A DNA stretch of 64,000 nucleotides, from NCBI GenBank assembly GCA_964251665.1, contig CAXUKO010000002.1, positions 186,001-250,000 on the forward strand, given 5' to 3'. Source of the stretch: JBBQLG01 sp964251665 (GTDB taxonomy: Bacteria; Bacteroidota; Bacteroidia; Cytophagales; Spirosomataceae). Positions 1 to 7,583 of the stretch are shown piece after piece (the first letter of the stretch is position 1; the number at the start of each line of letters is the position of its first letter). Made by a program: the position numbers and the translations under genes. Under the pieces are notes generated by a model that was given only the letters and a program-made list of their open reading frames with translations, ran no database searches and had not been told where the DNA came from.

Positions 1-668
1 ATGGGGAATTCCGAACTGGTCAGACCGATTTCGGGCATGACGAGCCAGTTCTGCTGTAGTGTCTGCGGATACATCTCGATAATGGTGCCGCTGCTACCCG
101 ATACGTAGTTTAGGGGCCTGAGGTCGGGCAGGGGAACGGCGTAGGTGCCGCGTAGGTAGCGGAAGTCACGACCTATCATCACTCCCAGCCGGGTAAACCA
201 CTGCAACCCCTGCCCCTGGATGTCCCAAAACCGCCCAATCGACAGGCTGGCACCGGTCGATTGAAGATGCCGTCGGATGCTGGGGGTGCAGTTAACCGGA
301 ATGCGAAATCCGCGACTGGACGGGTAGTTTAGCGTGTAGGTCTGCTCCTGCATGGATACATTGGCAAACAGCATCCAGCCCGCCGTCTGACTCCGGTCGG
401 TCAGGCGGTACTGTAGGCCCAGGCTTAGCTGCCGGTTAGTGCCGTTGCAGGGTACCAAATGCCCCGCGTCGTCGTAACATTCGGGGTTTTGGACGTTTTC
501 GGCCTTCAGTTGATACGGCCCGTTCAGTACCGTGACGGTGGGCTGCGGAAAGGTAGCACTCACCCCATAGCCTGCCAGTATAGAAACCATCCCCCGCCGG
601 GGTACGGTTGTCTGGCCTGAAGCCAGTAACGGACTGAGCAAAAGCACCAGTAGAAGTAGACGGGTCAT
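1..668 (-). CDS. Exported, probably outer-membrane beta-barrel protein (3' end outside window)
   Basis: The frame is open from the ATG at 668 to the window edge, giving about 222 residues without a stop. It begins with a signal peptide (MTRLLLLLVLLLSPLLASGQ). The rest is rich in alternating polar and aromatic residues, such as the stretch RQLSLGLQYRLTD and later LQWFTRLGVMIGRDF, which suits the strands of an outer-membrane barrel. Two Cys fall in the pattern NPECYDD and VPCNGTN, with a third in PVNCTPS. The gene lies 11 bases after the stop of the upstream lipoprotein gene and is probably the ninth gene of the same minus-strand run. The C-terminus is not visible, so length and family are unknown. 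The barrel call is inference from composition. Confidence 0.7.
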   Translation of the reverse strand, partial: MTRLLLLVLLLSPLLASGQTTVPRRGMVSILAGYGVSATFPQPTVTVLNGPYQLKAENVQNPECYDDAGHLVPCNGTNRQLSLGLQYRLTDRSQTAGWMLFANVSMQEQTYTLNYPSSRGFRIPVNCTPSIRRHLQSTGASLSIGRFWDIQGQGLQWFTRLGVMIGRDFRYLRGTYAVPLPDLRPLNYVSGSSGTIIEMYPQTLQQNWLVMPEIGLTSSEFP

Positions 669-679
669 AGACAGTGGGT

Positions 680-1132
680 TTAAGTGTACTTCAACCGAAA
701 GCGTCCTGCTTTTACATGGAGCGTTTCTGGTGCTGTGGTAGCATTCGTGTAGAAATAGGTATCAAATTCGAACGTTCCTTCGACTACTTTACCGTCGAAT
801 TTATTGATGGTGCATGTACCCGTTCCTCCTGCGTAATATTTTCCAGTGCCATTACTATACGAAGCATAAGTAATCTGGAGCAATCCAGACTGGCCGGTTA
901 ATGCCGTTTTAGTCGTAAAAACCAGCTCTTTGGCCATATCTGGATAAGCTGCCAGAATAAACGTTGACTTGTAGGAACCCGAACTGGATGCCAGATAAGT
1001 ATTGCCTTCGAACTTGAATGATTCGCTGCCTACTGTTGCATAAACGTAATAGGCCGGTTCTGTTTCCTGTTGTTTGCATCCATTCAGCAGGAGCATCAAT
1101 GGCAGTACAATGAAGTAGTGGCTAAGTTTCAT
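680..1132 (-). CDS. Putative lipoprotein of unknown function
   Basis: A 150-residue protein with a lipoprotein signal (MKLSHYFIVLPLMLLLNGCK), where Cys19 would be the acylated residue. The mature part has no motif I recognise. It has beta-rich text (YYVYATVGSESFKFEGNTY) and three Thr/Gly-rich segments, as seen in small Bacteroidota lipoproteins that describe a single beta-sandwich. It is probably anchored in the outer or inner membrane facing the periplasm. It sits 32 bases after the preceding lipoprotein gene and 11 bases before the partial barrel gene, consistent with an operon. A TATCCACA motif lies five bases upstream of the start (1138-1145, reading on the minus strand). Function is not known. 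Confidence 0.75.
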   Translation of the reverse strand: MKLSHYFIVLPLMLLLNGCKQQETEPAYYVYATVGSESFKFEGNTYLASSSGSYKSTFILAAYPDMAKELVFTTKTALTGQSGLLQITYASYSNGTGKYYAGGTGTCTINKFDGKVVEGTFEFDTYFYTNATTAPETLHVKAGRFRLKYT

Positions 1133-1164
1133 AGTTTTGTGGATAGTGATGGGTATGGCCGCCG

Positions 1165-1686
1165 TTACCGTCTACAATTGAGCGTTGGCTCGGCCAGAAA
1201 CACCCAGCCGCGCTCGGTTTGGAGGCAACGGTGAGTACGGAGTTCGTATTCCAGCCCATTCCAGCGAAACAGAGCTTTCACATCGGAGAATTTTAACCCC
1301 TGCATATCCTGCTGATCAAAGGTACTGGTCACGAATTCGGCCTTCGACCAGTCCTGCAACCCGCATTCGAGGGCTTGCTGGCGAATTTTGGCAAAGCTGG
1401 CCTCCAGTTCGGGGCGGTCAACGGTAAAAAACGTCAGTAGAATCTGCTGAGATTCTGTTTTGAGCGTTTCTGTCAGTTTATCATCGTCTTTAATGCTTTT
1501 GAGTAGATTATCGCGGTCGGCATCGGTGTAGATGTGCTCATCGAAGGCCGCCTTATTATCGTCCTGTAGAGCATCGAAGAGCACTTTACCCAAGCCTTGT
1601 GGCGTTTCGCTGGTTTCGTTTTTGTTAGAGCAGCCAGTAGTCAGGAGTAGCAACGTCAGGCAGGTAAGAAGGGTATGAATTTTCAT
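1165..1686 (-). CDS. Putative lipoprotein of unknown function
   Basis: A 173-residue protein starting with MKIHTLLTCLTLLLLTTGCS, a classic lipobox with Cys19. The mature region is mostly predicted helical and charged (residues about 35-100, for example FDALQDDNKAAFDEHIY), followed by a beta-type C-terminal part with two Cys (Cys108 and Cys154 region). This arrangement resembles small periplasmic lipoproteins of about 150-180 residues that Bacteroidota encode in large numbers. No catalytic motif is visible. It is 38 bases downstream of the DUF1737-like lipoprotein gene in the same run. A TATCCATA variant of the shared leader motif lies two bases upstream of the start. Function unknown. Confidence 0.75.
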   Translation of the reverse strand: MKIHTLLTCLTLLLLTTGCSNKNETSETPQGLGKVLFDALQDDNKAAFDEHIYTDADRDNLLKSIKDDDKLTETLKTESQQILLTFFTVDRPELEASFAKIRQQALECGLQDWSKAEFVTSTFDQQDMQGLKFSDVKALFRWNGLEYELRTHRCLQTERGWVFLAEPTLNCRR

Positions 1687-1724
1687 GGTATGGATAGAAT
1701 TGATTACGGTTAAAAGATGACTGG

Positions 1725-2030
1725 CTACTCCGTTTTTATCATGGCCTGAACGGGTACAGCGACAATACTGGCCGTTGTAATACCCCCTACGGGTTGCCAG
1801 CCTTCTGCCATAGCCTGATTTACCTTTGCTTCAAACGCATGCACATACGTATCATAATCACGCTCGTACTTCGAGTTTGGCAAGAGGTAAATAACCCGGT
1901 ATTGAGCGTGGGGTTTCCCGGTTGCTGCGGTCGTTTCAGAACCGGAGCCGGGAAGGCTTTTGCTCTGGTTCGATGGCTGGCAGGCTGTAAGCAACCATAG
2001 AAGGGTGACGGTTGTGAGTAGAGATTTCAT
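1725..2030 (-). CDS. Small lipoprotein with DUF1737-like C-terminus
   Basis: I start this gene at the ATG at 2030 and not at the longer in-frame possibility at 2216. The longer form would overlap the neighbouring gene by 125 bases, and the ATG at 2030 opens a proper lipoprotein signal (MKSLLTTVTLLWLLTACQ). The 101-residue product has a Ser/Gly-rich linker and then a compact domain: YRVIYLL, a helix with ERDYDTYVHAFEAKVNQAMAEG, and the ending WQPVGGITTA. A helix followed by GWxPxGG is the pattern of the short DUF1737 family, whose role is unknown. An exact TATCCACA precedes the start by two bases. The family assignment is by pattern only. Confidence 0.65.
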   Translation of the reverse strand: MKSLLTTVTLLWLLTACQPSNQSKSLPGSGSETTAATGKPHAQYRVIYLLPNSKYERDYDTYVHAFEAKVNQAMAEGWQPVGGITTASIVAVPVQAMIKTE

Positions 2031-2091
2031 AGTGTGGATAAAAGCAGACCGGTTGCTGATCCGCAATAGGAGTTGTAATACATATCTGAGG

Positions 2092-2478
2092 TCACACGAA
2101 GCTGGTACCACCTGCCTTCCGTAAGGCGACAGAAAGACGTTGAGCAAATTCTTTAGTGTCCTTCTCCACCGAATAGCTGTTGAAAACAATTTTATGAACT
2201 GGCTTCTTAAAATCATCTACTTCAATATCGACAAACCCGGTCTTGGTTACTATCGTCCCTTTTCTGTTCTCGACAGTGTTCATCCTGATTCCGGTAACTG
2301 CCTTCGCCGGATAGTTGTATTTGCCGATTGTTATGGTCTGAGCCGAAAAATCGACCCGCACTCCGTTCTGAGCGAATGAGTTGTCATCAACGATAACAGT
2401 CGTGCGTTTCTTTATGACCCTGTCGAAATAGATAATAGCTCCAATAGCTACGACTGCAACAATGAGTATTGTTTCCAT
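2092..2478 (-). CDS. Small membrane-anchored protein, unknown function
   Basis: A 128-residue protein with one N-terminal transmembrane helix (METILIVAVVAIGAIIYF, residues 1-18) followed by a basic stop-transfer segment (DRVIKKRT). The remainder would therefore lie in the cytoplasm or, with the opposite topology, the periplasm. It is a beta-rich domain of about 100 residues ending in a helix (TKEFAQRLSVALRKAG). The layout of strands then one amphipathic C-terminal helix is compatible with a PH-like fold, but that is inference. It lies 51 bases after the T9SS-sorted protein gene and 61 bases before the next lipoprotein start. It is the only gene of the run with an uncleaved anchor. Confidence 0.65.
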   Translation of the reverse strand: METILIVAVVAIGAIIYFDRVIKKRTTVIVDDNSFAQNGVRVDFSAQTITIGKYNYPAKAVTGIRMNTVENRKGTIVTKTGFVDIEVDDFKKPVHKIVFNSYSVEKDTKEFAQRLSVALRKAGGTSFV

Positions 2479-2529
2479 GTGTTAAATAGATTAGTAAGGT
2501 GTGATATAGGTTGATTGCTAATGAACCGT

Positions 2530-4041
2530 TTACTGCCGGACCAGGCGCAGGCTTGTCCGTTGCCCGTTGCTCGTGGCATTGAGCAGATACATACCGGCGG
2601 TGTGCCGCGACAGATCGAGTTTTTCGGTATGCGTCCCGTTGAGTTCTACCTGCTTCTGGTACAGCGGTTGACCCAGCAGGTTGCTCACTGTCAGGGTTAC
2701 TAATACCGTTTTGCCCCGATTGCCCGCCAACCGCACCTCCACCACATCCGAACTTGGATTGGGCGAGGCCGACACCTGAAAATCGCTGCCGATTATCGGT
2801 TCGTTAATGGCCGTAATCAAGCTGATGGTCAGAGCTGTGGAGGTGGCCGAACAACCATCGGTGTTGGTGGCCCGGACGGTGTATTTGCCACCCTGCGTGG
2901 CTGTATAGGTTGCCTGAGTAGCACCGGTAATGGGCGTATCGCTTAGCAGCCACTGCACCGTTGTGCCCGTTGCCACGGTAGTCCGCAACGTGGCCGTTTC
3001 GCCGGTAACGATGGCCGATACGCTGGTGGTTATTGTAGGCATTGCCGGGGCCACCCGCTGGGTAACAGTCAGGCCGGTGGAGGTACCTTTACAGCCTTTA
3101 CTGTCCGTCACCGCAACGGCGTAACTGCCCGCTGCCGTAGCTGTGTAAGTGTTGCTGCTGGTGCCGACGTTGGTTGTTCCCTGTTTCCACTGGTATGTAA
3201 GGGGAACTGCGCCATCTGGGGCACTGGCGGTGAGTACAGTGTTGCCCCCGGCGCAAAAGGCAGTCGTGCCCGTGATATTGACCGACAGTCCGGGCGACTC
3301 CGTAACCGACTGTGTTGCCGATACTACGCAACCCTGCGCGTCGGTGGCCTGCGCCACGTAGGTACCCGTCTGCGTCACGGTCAGGCTACTGGTTTTGCCC
3401 ACCTCGCTGCCCGCCCGCGACCAGCTAACCGAAACAGGTGCGTTACCTCCCGAAATTGTAGCCGCCAGTACGCTACTACTGCCTGTACACAGGGCAGTGG
3501 CCCCCTGCACGGCAATGGCCAGGCCTTTACAATCGACAGCCCGGTAGATGAACGTCTGCTGATAAACCTGACTGCGTGTACCATTTTCGTCCGTTGCCCA
3601 GATCGACAGCGTGTAGGTTTGCCCGGCTGTCAGGGCCGACAAATCGCCCGGTACCGTGACCTGCACGTTCGTAGCCGGTGTGGGAAGTTTATAAGTGTAC
3701 TGCTGACCGACTGCGGTACCTGACTTCGAGTAACTATAGTCTAACCGGACAATTTTGGCTGGTACCGCTCCGGTCAGCACGTTTACTAAACGCATCTGCG
3801 TGTGACTCCAAAGCCCTTTGGCATCGCGGGTGCGGACGAAGAGCAGGTGATAGCCGTTCGTCAGCCCGGTCATCGGAATGGTTAGGTTCACATCGGCATT
3901 GTTACCAGCATTACTTACTGGCACTAACGTATTCAGGCCGTGACCTTTATCGGTATCCCAGCCGTATTCGAGTTGGCGGATCTGGGCGCGGAGTGTCAGC
4001 CCGACACTCATAAGCAGCAGGGTGAGGAGGAGCGTTCGCAT
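2530..4041 (-). CDS. Secreted Ig-like repeat protein with T9SS type A sorting domain
   Basis: A 503-residue protein with a signal peptide (MRTLLLTLLLMSVGLTLRAQ). Residues about 20-170 hold two Fibronectin/Ig-like segments (LEYGWDTDKGHG, FVRTRDAKGLWSHTQ). Three consecutive Ig-like repeats follow at about 170-250, 250-330 and 330-405, each with a Cys near the start and a conserved ending such as GTYVAQATDAQGC, GSYAVAVTDSKGC and GKYTVRATNTDGC. The last 85 residues are a type IX secretion C-terminal domain: SPNPSSDVVEV, then SNLLGQPLYQ, and HTAGMYLL. This predicts export across the outer membrane by the Por system and attachment to the surface or release. The gene is two bases downstream of the beta-helix gene, so the two are very likely co-transcribed. 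Confidence 0.88.
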   Translation of the reverse strand: MRTLLLTLLLMSVGLTLRAQIRQLEYGWDTDKGHGLNTLVPVSNAGNNADVNLTIPMTGLTNGYHLLFVRTRDAKGLWSHTQMRLVNVLTGAVPAKIVRLDYSYSKSGTAVGQQYTYKLPTPATNVQVTVPGDLSALTAGQTYTLSIWATDENGTRSQVYQQTFIYRAVDCKGLAIAVQGATALCTGSSSVLAATISGGNAPVSVSWSRAGSEVGKTSSLTVTQTGTYVAQATDAQGCVVSATQSVTESPGLSVNITGTTAFCAGGNTVLTASAPDGAVPLTYQWKQGTTNVGTSSNTYTATAAGSYAVAVTDSKGCKGTSTGLTVTQRVAPAMPTITTSVSAIVTGETATLRTTVATGTTVQWLLSDTPITGATQATYTATQGGKYTVRATNTDGCSATSTALTISLITAINEPIIGSDFQVSASPNPSSDVVEVRLAGNRGKTVLVTLTVSNLLGQPLYQKQVELNGTHTEKLDLSRHTAGMYLLNATSNGQRTSLRLVRQ

Positions 4042-4043
4042 GG

Positions 4044-5012
4044 TTAGTTAGCCCCCCGGATTTTAACGTTGATGTTCAGGCCCGCTGCTGCAGACCCCGT
4101 TCCCGGCACGTTCAGTTCGTAGATGATTGGTACGGTCGGAATACCTGACAGCACGTAAGGTTCTGCCCCGCCAAAGATACCGGGTTGAGTGCCGCCATAA
4201 CCTGCCGCGATGTATGGAGACGTAGCTTTGATTTTGTATTTACCATCACTGCTGCCGGTGCCTACAAATACGTCGGAGGGTTCGTAGGCTTTATTGCCGT
4301 TATCTGTTCCAAACTGCGCGTTAGGAGCCAGGTTGTTCTGAATATTAGGCGACTTGATATCTACTTTAGCGTCTCGCTCAAGAAGAATATTGTTGCGGAA
4401 GGTACCAGCTGAAAATCTCCAATCGCTTTTTCCAACTAAGATGTTATTTTCATATGTGGAGTAAGATGTGTTGGTGTAATCGCTCCCAATGATGCAGTTT
4501 GTTATTGACGTATTTGTGGTACTATAACCGCCACCTATACCATTTATATAAGACATAGTCAGCTTGCAATTTGAAACTCCACTGAATGATATAGGAATCT
4601 TGCAGCGTATTATGTAAATGTTGTCCGTGGAAATAGTCAGAGCATATTCTGATTCCATACCTATAAAATAAGATCCCTGAGAGCCAGGATTAAAGTAGCT
4701 GTACCCGTTGATAAGCGCACTGGTTACTACGCCATTCACGCCAGCATTTTCACCTAAAAAATACCCGGGGCCAATGATTACTAACCGTTTTGTACAAGTA
4801 AATGCGTCGTATCCCTTGGCTGAACCTTCAATCATCAGTGTATCACCGTTTCTGGTGCTGTTGTTATCGTGAGCAGCTTGGATGCTATTAAACAGCCCAC
4901 CAGGTTTGTTCTCGGTCAAACCGTTATTAACCCGGAATACAGTAGCCGAAGCGGAGCCGATGGTTACGCTGAACAACACAGTCAGCGTAAGAAAGTAAAG
5001 TGCTTTTTTCAT
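4044..5012 (-). CDS. Exported right-handed beta-helix-like protein
   Basis: A 322-residue protein with a signal peptide (MKKALYFLTLTVLFSVTIGSASA). It opens with VNNGLTENKPGGLFNSIQAA, followed by GDTLMIEGSAKGYDAFTCTK and RLVIIGPGYFLG. These are the typical first turns of pectate-lyase-like parallel beta-helices that start from a TIQAAVDAA-like motif. Asn- and Ser-rich turns continue to about residue 225 (ITNCIIGSDYTNTSYSTYENN, with shorter repeats around it). The C-terminal 60 residues are Gly/Pro-rich. No catalytic residues of a polysaccharide lyase are evident, so binding or structural roles are equally possible. Base composition is visibly AT-richer than the neighbours. A TATCCACA motif stands four bases before the start. 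Confidence 0.75.
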   Translation of the reverse strand: MKKALYFLTLTVLFSVTIGSASATVFRVNNGLTENKPGGLFNSIQAAHDNNSTRNGDTLMIEGSAKGYDAFTCTKRLVIIGPGYFLGENAGVNGVVTSALINGYSYFNPGSQGSYFIGMESEYALTISTDNIYIIRCKIPISFSGVSNCKLTMSYINGIGGGYSTTNTSITNCIIGSDYTNTSYSTYENNILVGKSDWRFSAGTFRNNILLERDAKVDIKSPNIQNNLAPNAQFGTDNGNKAYEPSDVFVGTGSSDGKYKIKATSPYIAAGYGGTQPGIFGGAEPYVLSGIPTVPIIYELNVPGTGSAAAGLNINVKIRGAN

Positions 5013-5027
5013 GATCTGTGGATAGGT

Positions 5028-5486
5028 TTAAAGGTTTGTCAATACGTATTGATTAGTACTGCCGCCCGTTTTGGGGCTGGTCGTTACGCGGGTGAGATCG
5101 AGCTGGCTGTCGCCGACGGAGTTGATCGTGAATTCGATGGTGCCGCCGGTGCCGGATGGCTGTGGGGTCAGGTTTTTCAGCACCAGGCGCGTGTCGGTTG
5201 GCAGGTCATACTGGCCGGTGAAGGTCAGGCCGTCCCAGTCGGTAAATGTGACGGCGGGTGGTTTGCTCAGGTCGAGCCGGTAAGCGTTGTAGCTGCGGAT
5301 ATTGCTGGTGCTGCCCTTAGTGTACACCAGTGTCGTATTCTCTTTCACCGTCTGGGCTGTCCAGACCTTTTTGACTTTGTCAGAAACCGGAACGGCGGTT
5401 TGCTTACCGCCACAGGCCATAAAGTTTACAGCCAGTAGTACCATCAGCCCATGGGCGGGCCAGTAACGAAGGGGATTCGTTTTCAT
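5028..5486 (-). CDS. Putative lipoprotein (lipocalin-like size), unknown function
   Basis: I place the start at the ATG at 5486, because it gives a signal with a lipobox (LLAVNFMACGG) directly after a basic N-terminus (MKTNPLRYW). A longer in-frame start at 5540 would add 18 residues that spoil the signal. The product is 152 residues. The mature domain has repeated beta-strand text (VKENTTLVYTKGSTSN, PAVTFTDWDGLTFTGQYDL, GTIEFTINSVGDSQLDLTRV). Bacteroidota lipoproteins of about 150 residues with this look often adopt a lipocalin-like barrel, but I see no diagnostic motif. It lies 57 bases downstream of the repeat protein gene and 15 bases upstream of the beta-helix gene. Confidence 0.7.
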   Translation of the reverse strand: MKTNPLRYWPAHGLMVLLAVNFMACGGKQTAVPVSDKVKKVWTAQTVKENTTLVYTKGSTSNIRSYNAYRLDLSKPPAVTFTDWDGLTFTGQYDLPTDTRLVLKNLTPQPSGTGGTIEFTINSVGDSQLDLTRVTTSPKTGGSTNQYVLTNL

Positions 5487-5543
5487 AAAAAGGTTAAAAT
5501 GGAGTGGATAGAAACGCAAGGCCAGTGGCACCCCCGGCAAGTA

Positions 5544-6620
5544 TTATTTGGTGTTGTTACGCAGCGAGAAGTCGTAGATTTTTAGTGACGAACTGAACTC
5601 GCTGCCCTTGTTATACAGAAAAGCGTATTCACCAGCGGCCACGTCCTGCTCGAAATAGACCTTGTACAGCGTGTTGCTGACTTTCTTAAACCGGAAGGGA
5701 ACTGCCCCCGTGCCGAAGCCCGACTCACTGGTGTAGGCCGACTGGCGCCCGATGACCACTTCGCGGCCCCGACCGCTTACCTTAGCCCGGATCATCACAA
5801 AGTCGTTGGGACTGGCCACCCCATTGAAGATCGACTCGGCGGCATCGTTCATCGTTTTGCGGTTGTCCCCGCTGAAGACCAGGTAAAAAACCGGGCGGTT
5901 GTCTTCTAAAACGGTATTGGCCGATTTGTTGGCCAGTCCTACCCGCTGGGTTGTTCCCGTAATGCCACCAGTATACTGGTTGGCTACGCTTTCGCCCACA
6001 CTGCCCGTCTTAGTCTGGTTAGTGGTAGTTGGCTCCAGTTGCAGGTATTGTGGTTTGGGCGTTTTGTATTCTTCGTAATAGATGCCGGGTTCGGCAAACC
6101 GGCCCCTGGCCGCAATGGGCAGCGTTTCGGGGTGGGGCGGCAGCACGCCCGCAATCAGATTGGGATTGGTGCTCTGCTGCTGCGCCCGTTTAGGTACCAT
6201 CATCACCTTCACGAGCTGGTCGGGCACTTTAGCCGTTTTGAGGGCCACAATGTCGTCGGTCGAGAGGTTGAAACTGGTTTCACTATACTGAATCTTTTTG
6301 GTGATGATGTCGCGCGAGACACCACCGGCGTAGAGGTCGATAATGTCCTGATTGCGTAGCGTAGGCAGGGGCGACGATGCCAGTAGCATGGCATCGACAA
6401 TGGCGTCGGGAACGGCGGCCTGCTTCAGTTCGATCAGCCCATTGGTCGACATATTGAACTGGGAAGCACTGGCCTTGATCTTGTCGAGCACCAGATCGCG
6501 GGATACTTTGGCCCGGATCAGGGTAATAATATTCTGGTTGTTAATGACTTCCTGGGCTGTCGCTACGGTAGAGATACAGAGCAGGGCGGTGATGAAATAA
6601 AGGTAAAAGCTTTTATTCAT
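5544..6620 (-). CDS. Exported protein with two helical 'GVPDxxVxxM' repeats
   Basis: The start at 6620 gives a clean signal peptide (MNKSFYLYFITALLCISTVATAQ) and 358 residues. A start 14 codons upstream lacks a basic head. Residues about 24-75 and 85-140 are two copies of one repeat: an opening NNQNIITLI or NQDIIDLY, a middle VSRDLVLDKI or VSRDIITKKI, and an ending KQAAVPDAIVDAML or KTAKVPDQLVKVMM. This repeat recurs in Bacteroidota envelope proteins of unknown function and is predicted to be helical. The C-terminal part (about 215-358) is beta-rich and contains VFYLVFSGDNRKT. This is the first gene of the exported run, and the 270-base gap upstream is where its promoter should lie. Confidence 0.75.
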   Translation of the reverse strand: MNKSFYLYFITALLCISTVATAQEVINNQNIITLIRAKVSRDLVLDKIKASASQFNMSTNGLIELKQAAVPDAIVDAMLLASSPLPTLRNQDIIDLYAGGVSRDIITKKIQYSETSFNLSTDDIVALKTAKVPDQLVKVMMVPKRAQQQSTNPNLIAGVLPPHPETLPIAARGRFAEPGIYYEEYKTPKPQYLQLEPTTTNQTKTGSVGESVANQYTGGITGTTQRVGLANKSANTVLEDNRPVFYLVFSGDNRKTMNDAAESIFNGVASPNDFVMIRAKVSGRGREVVIGRQSAYTSESGFGTGAVPFRFKKVSNTLYKVYFEQDVAAGEYAFLYNKGSEFSSSLKIYDFSLRNNTK

Positions 6621-6674
6621 GGCAGCAGAGTAGAATGAATGTGGAAACAACAGGTAAGGCATGTGAGATACAGC

Positions 6675-6839
6675 TTAGCCAGACAGCGCGTCGGCTGCCG
6701 CCCGGTAAGACCAGTTCGACCGACGGCCGTGCCCTTTCACCAAGACAATCTCCGACTGCCGGATATGCACGTACCGTTTCTGATCAGGAACGTAAAGCAG
6801 ACCAAGTAATAAGAGCTGAAAGGGGCGGGTAATGCTCAT
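6675..6839 (-). pseudogene. Possible remnant of a LytTR-type regulator
   Basis: A short minus-strand frame of 54 codons starts with ATG at 6839. Its middle, QKRYVHIRQSEIVLVKGHG, reads like the beginning of a LytTR DNA-binding domain, where a short strand leads into (S/A)(E/D)I(V/L)xxxxGxG. LytTR domains normally need about 100 residues, so this would be only the first third, cut by a stop at 6675. The window contains two intact LytTR regulators nearby, so a duplicated and decayed copy is plausible. The match is short and judged by eye. It could equally be a chance frame. Confidence 0.28.
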
Positions 6840-6890
6840 GACATGGGTGTGGATACTAACGAAAAACGTTTTGAACGGGCTTCTAACCAG

Positions 6891-7079
6891 CTATTGATCC
6901 TCGCAGGAGTCATGTTTGCGCCAGGTTCTTTCACCGACCTCCTTGATGAAGCCATTACTGTCAAACATCAGGGCTTTTTTGCCGTCCTGTTTAAAGGCGT
7001 CATCGTGGCTGCCGGATTGCCGTTGGCCGTTTTCTTCTGTCTGTTCGACAGCTTTGTCACGTTCGCTTCGGTCATTCAT
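6891..7079 (-). CDS. Small hydrophilic protein, hypothetical
   Basis: A 62-residue minus-strand frame starting at the ATG at 7079 encodes a highly charged, soluble peptide (MNDRSERDKAVEQTEENGQR and later NGFIKEVGERTW). Composition is rich in Glu, Asp, Lys and Gln with few hydrophobics, as in small stress or spore-like hydrophilic proteins. The opposite strand has an 80-codon frame over nearly the same bases, but that product is an unlikely mix of hydrophobic and Phe-rich text. I prefer the minus frame. The upstream sequence is A-rich (TTAAAA just before ATG), which suits Bacteroidota initiation. No family is recognised. Confidence 0.42.
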   Translation of the reverse strand: MNDRSERDKAVEQTEENGQRQSGSHDDAFKQDGKKALMFDSNGFIKEVGERTWRKHDSCEDQ

Positions 7080-7583
7080 TTTTAAGTAATTAGGCGTGAA
7101 CTGATTGATTTACGACTCAAAACTATAGCGGTACTCAGAGGCAAAAAAGTGGTAGTTGCTAACTGTGTCATCTCCGTTGGCACCTATGTCAGAAAGGCTG
7201 ATAGTTGTGTTCATGTGCTCCTGAGCAAGGGCCTCGGAACGGAAGCAGCCCGAATTGCCACGGACCTGAAATGCGGCTCATCTAATTTTATGAACCAGCG
7301 GGACGTAAGCCTGAAAAATGATACTACTTGCGAATAAGCGATTATTTGGATTTACTAATATGACAAACTTCCCAACGGCTGGATATTACTAACAGGAGCC
7401 TGTTTTCTACAAACGAACGGATTAAGCTACATGCTCATACCTGCGGAGCAAGCGTATAAATGGGCGAATCGGTGGATAGGGCCAATGTGCAGGAATGGGC
7501 GTTTTATTGTATAATTACATCTGACAGCCTGTTTCTACCGCCGGTTCCCAGGCCGTCTCTAACCATTTGTAAACCATTGGCTT
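7080..7583. other. 504-base stretch without a convincing gene
   Basis: Short frames occur here (for example 7149-7337 on the plus strand), but their products look like chance translations. The stretch separates the minus-strand exported run from the first sensor kinase gene, so promoters for both should be near. I could not identify a convincing TTG-N19-TAnnTTTG promoter in it. Confidence 0.5.

Noticed and set aside
1138..5510. TTATCCACA-like words as DnaA boxes and an origin of replication
   Set aside because: Only one exact nine-base DnaA box (near 2033) occurs, the sites are spread over 4 kb at gene starts, and no dnaA/dnaN genes or AT-rich unwinding region is present.
6843..7085. 80-codon plus-strand frame
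   Set aside because: It overlaps the more protein-like minus-strand frame at 6891-7079 and its translation has no domain character.
7149..7337. 62-codon plus-strand frame in the gap before the first kinase
   Set aside because: A short stretch resembles regulatory HTH text, but it is too brief and irregular to call; no second motif supports it.
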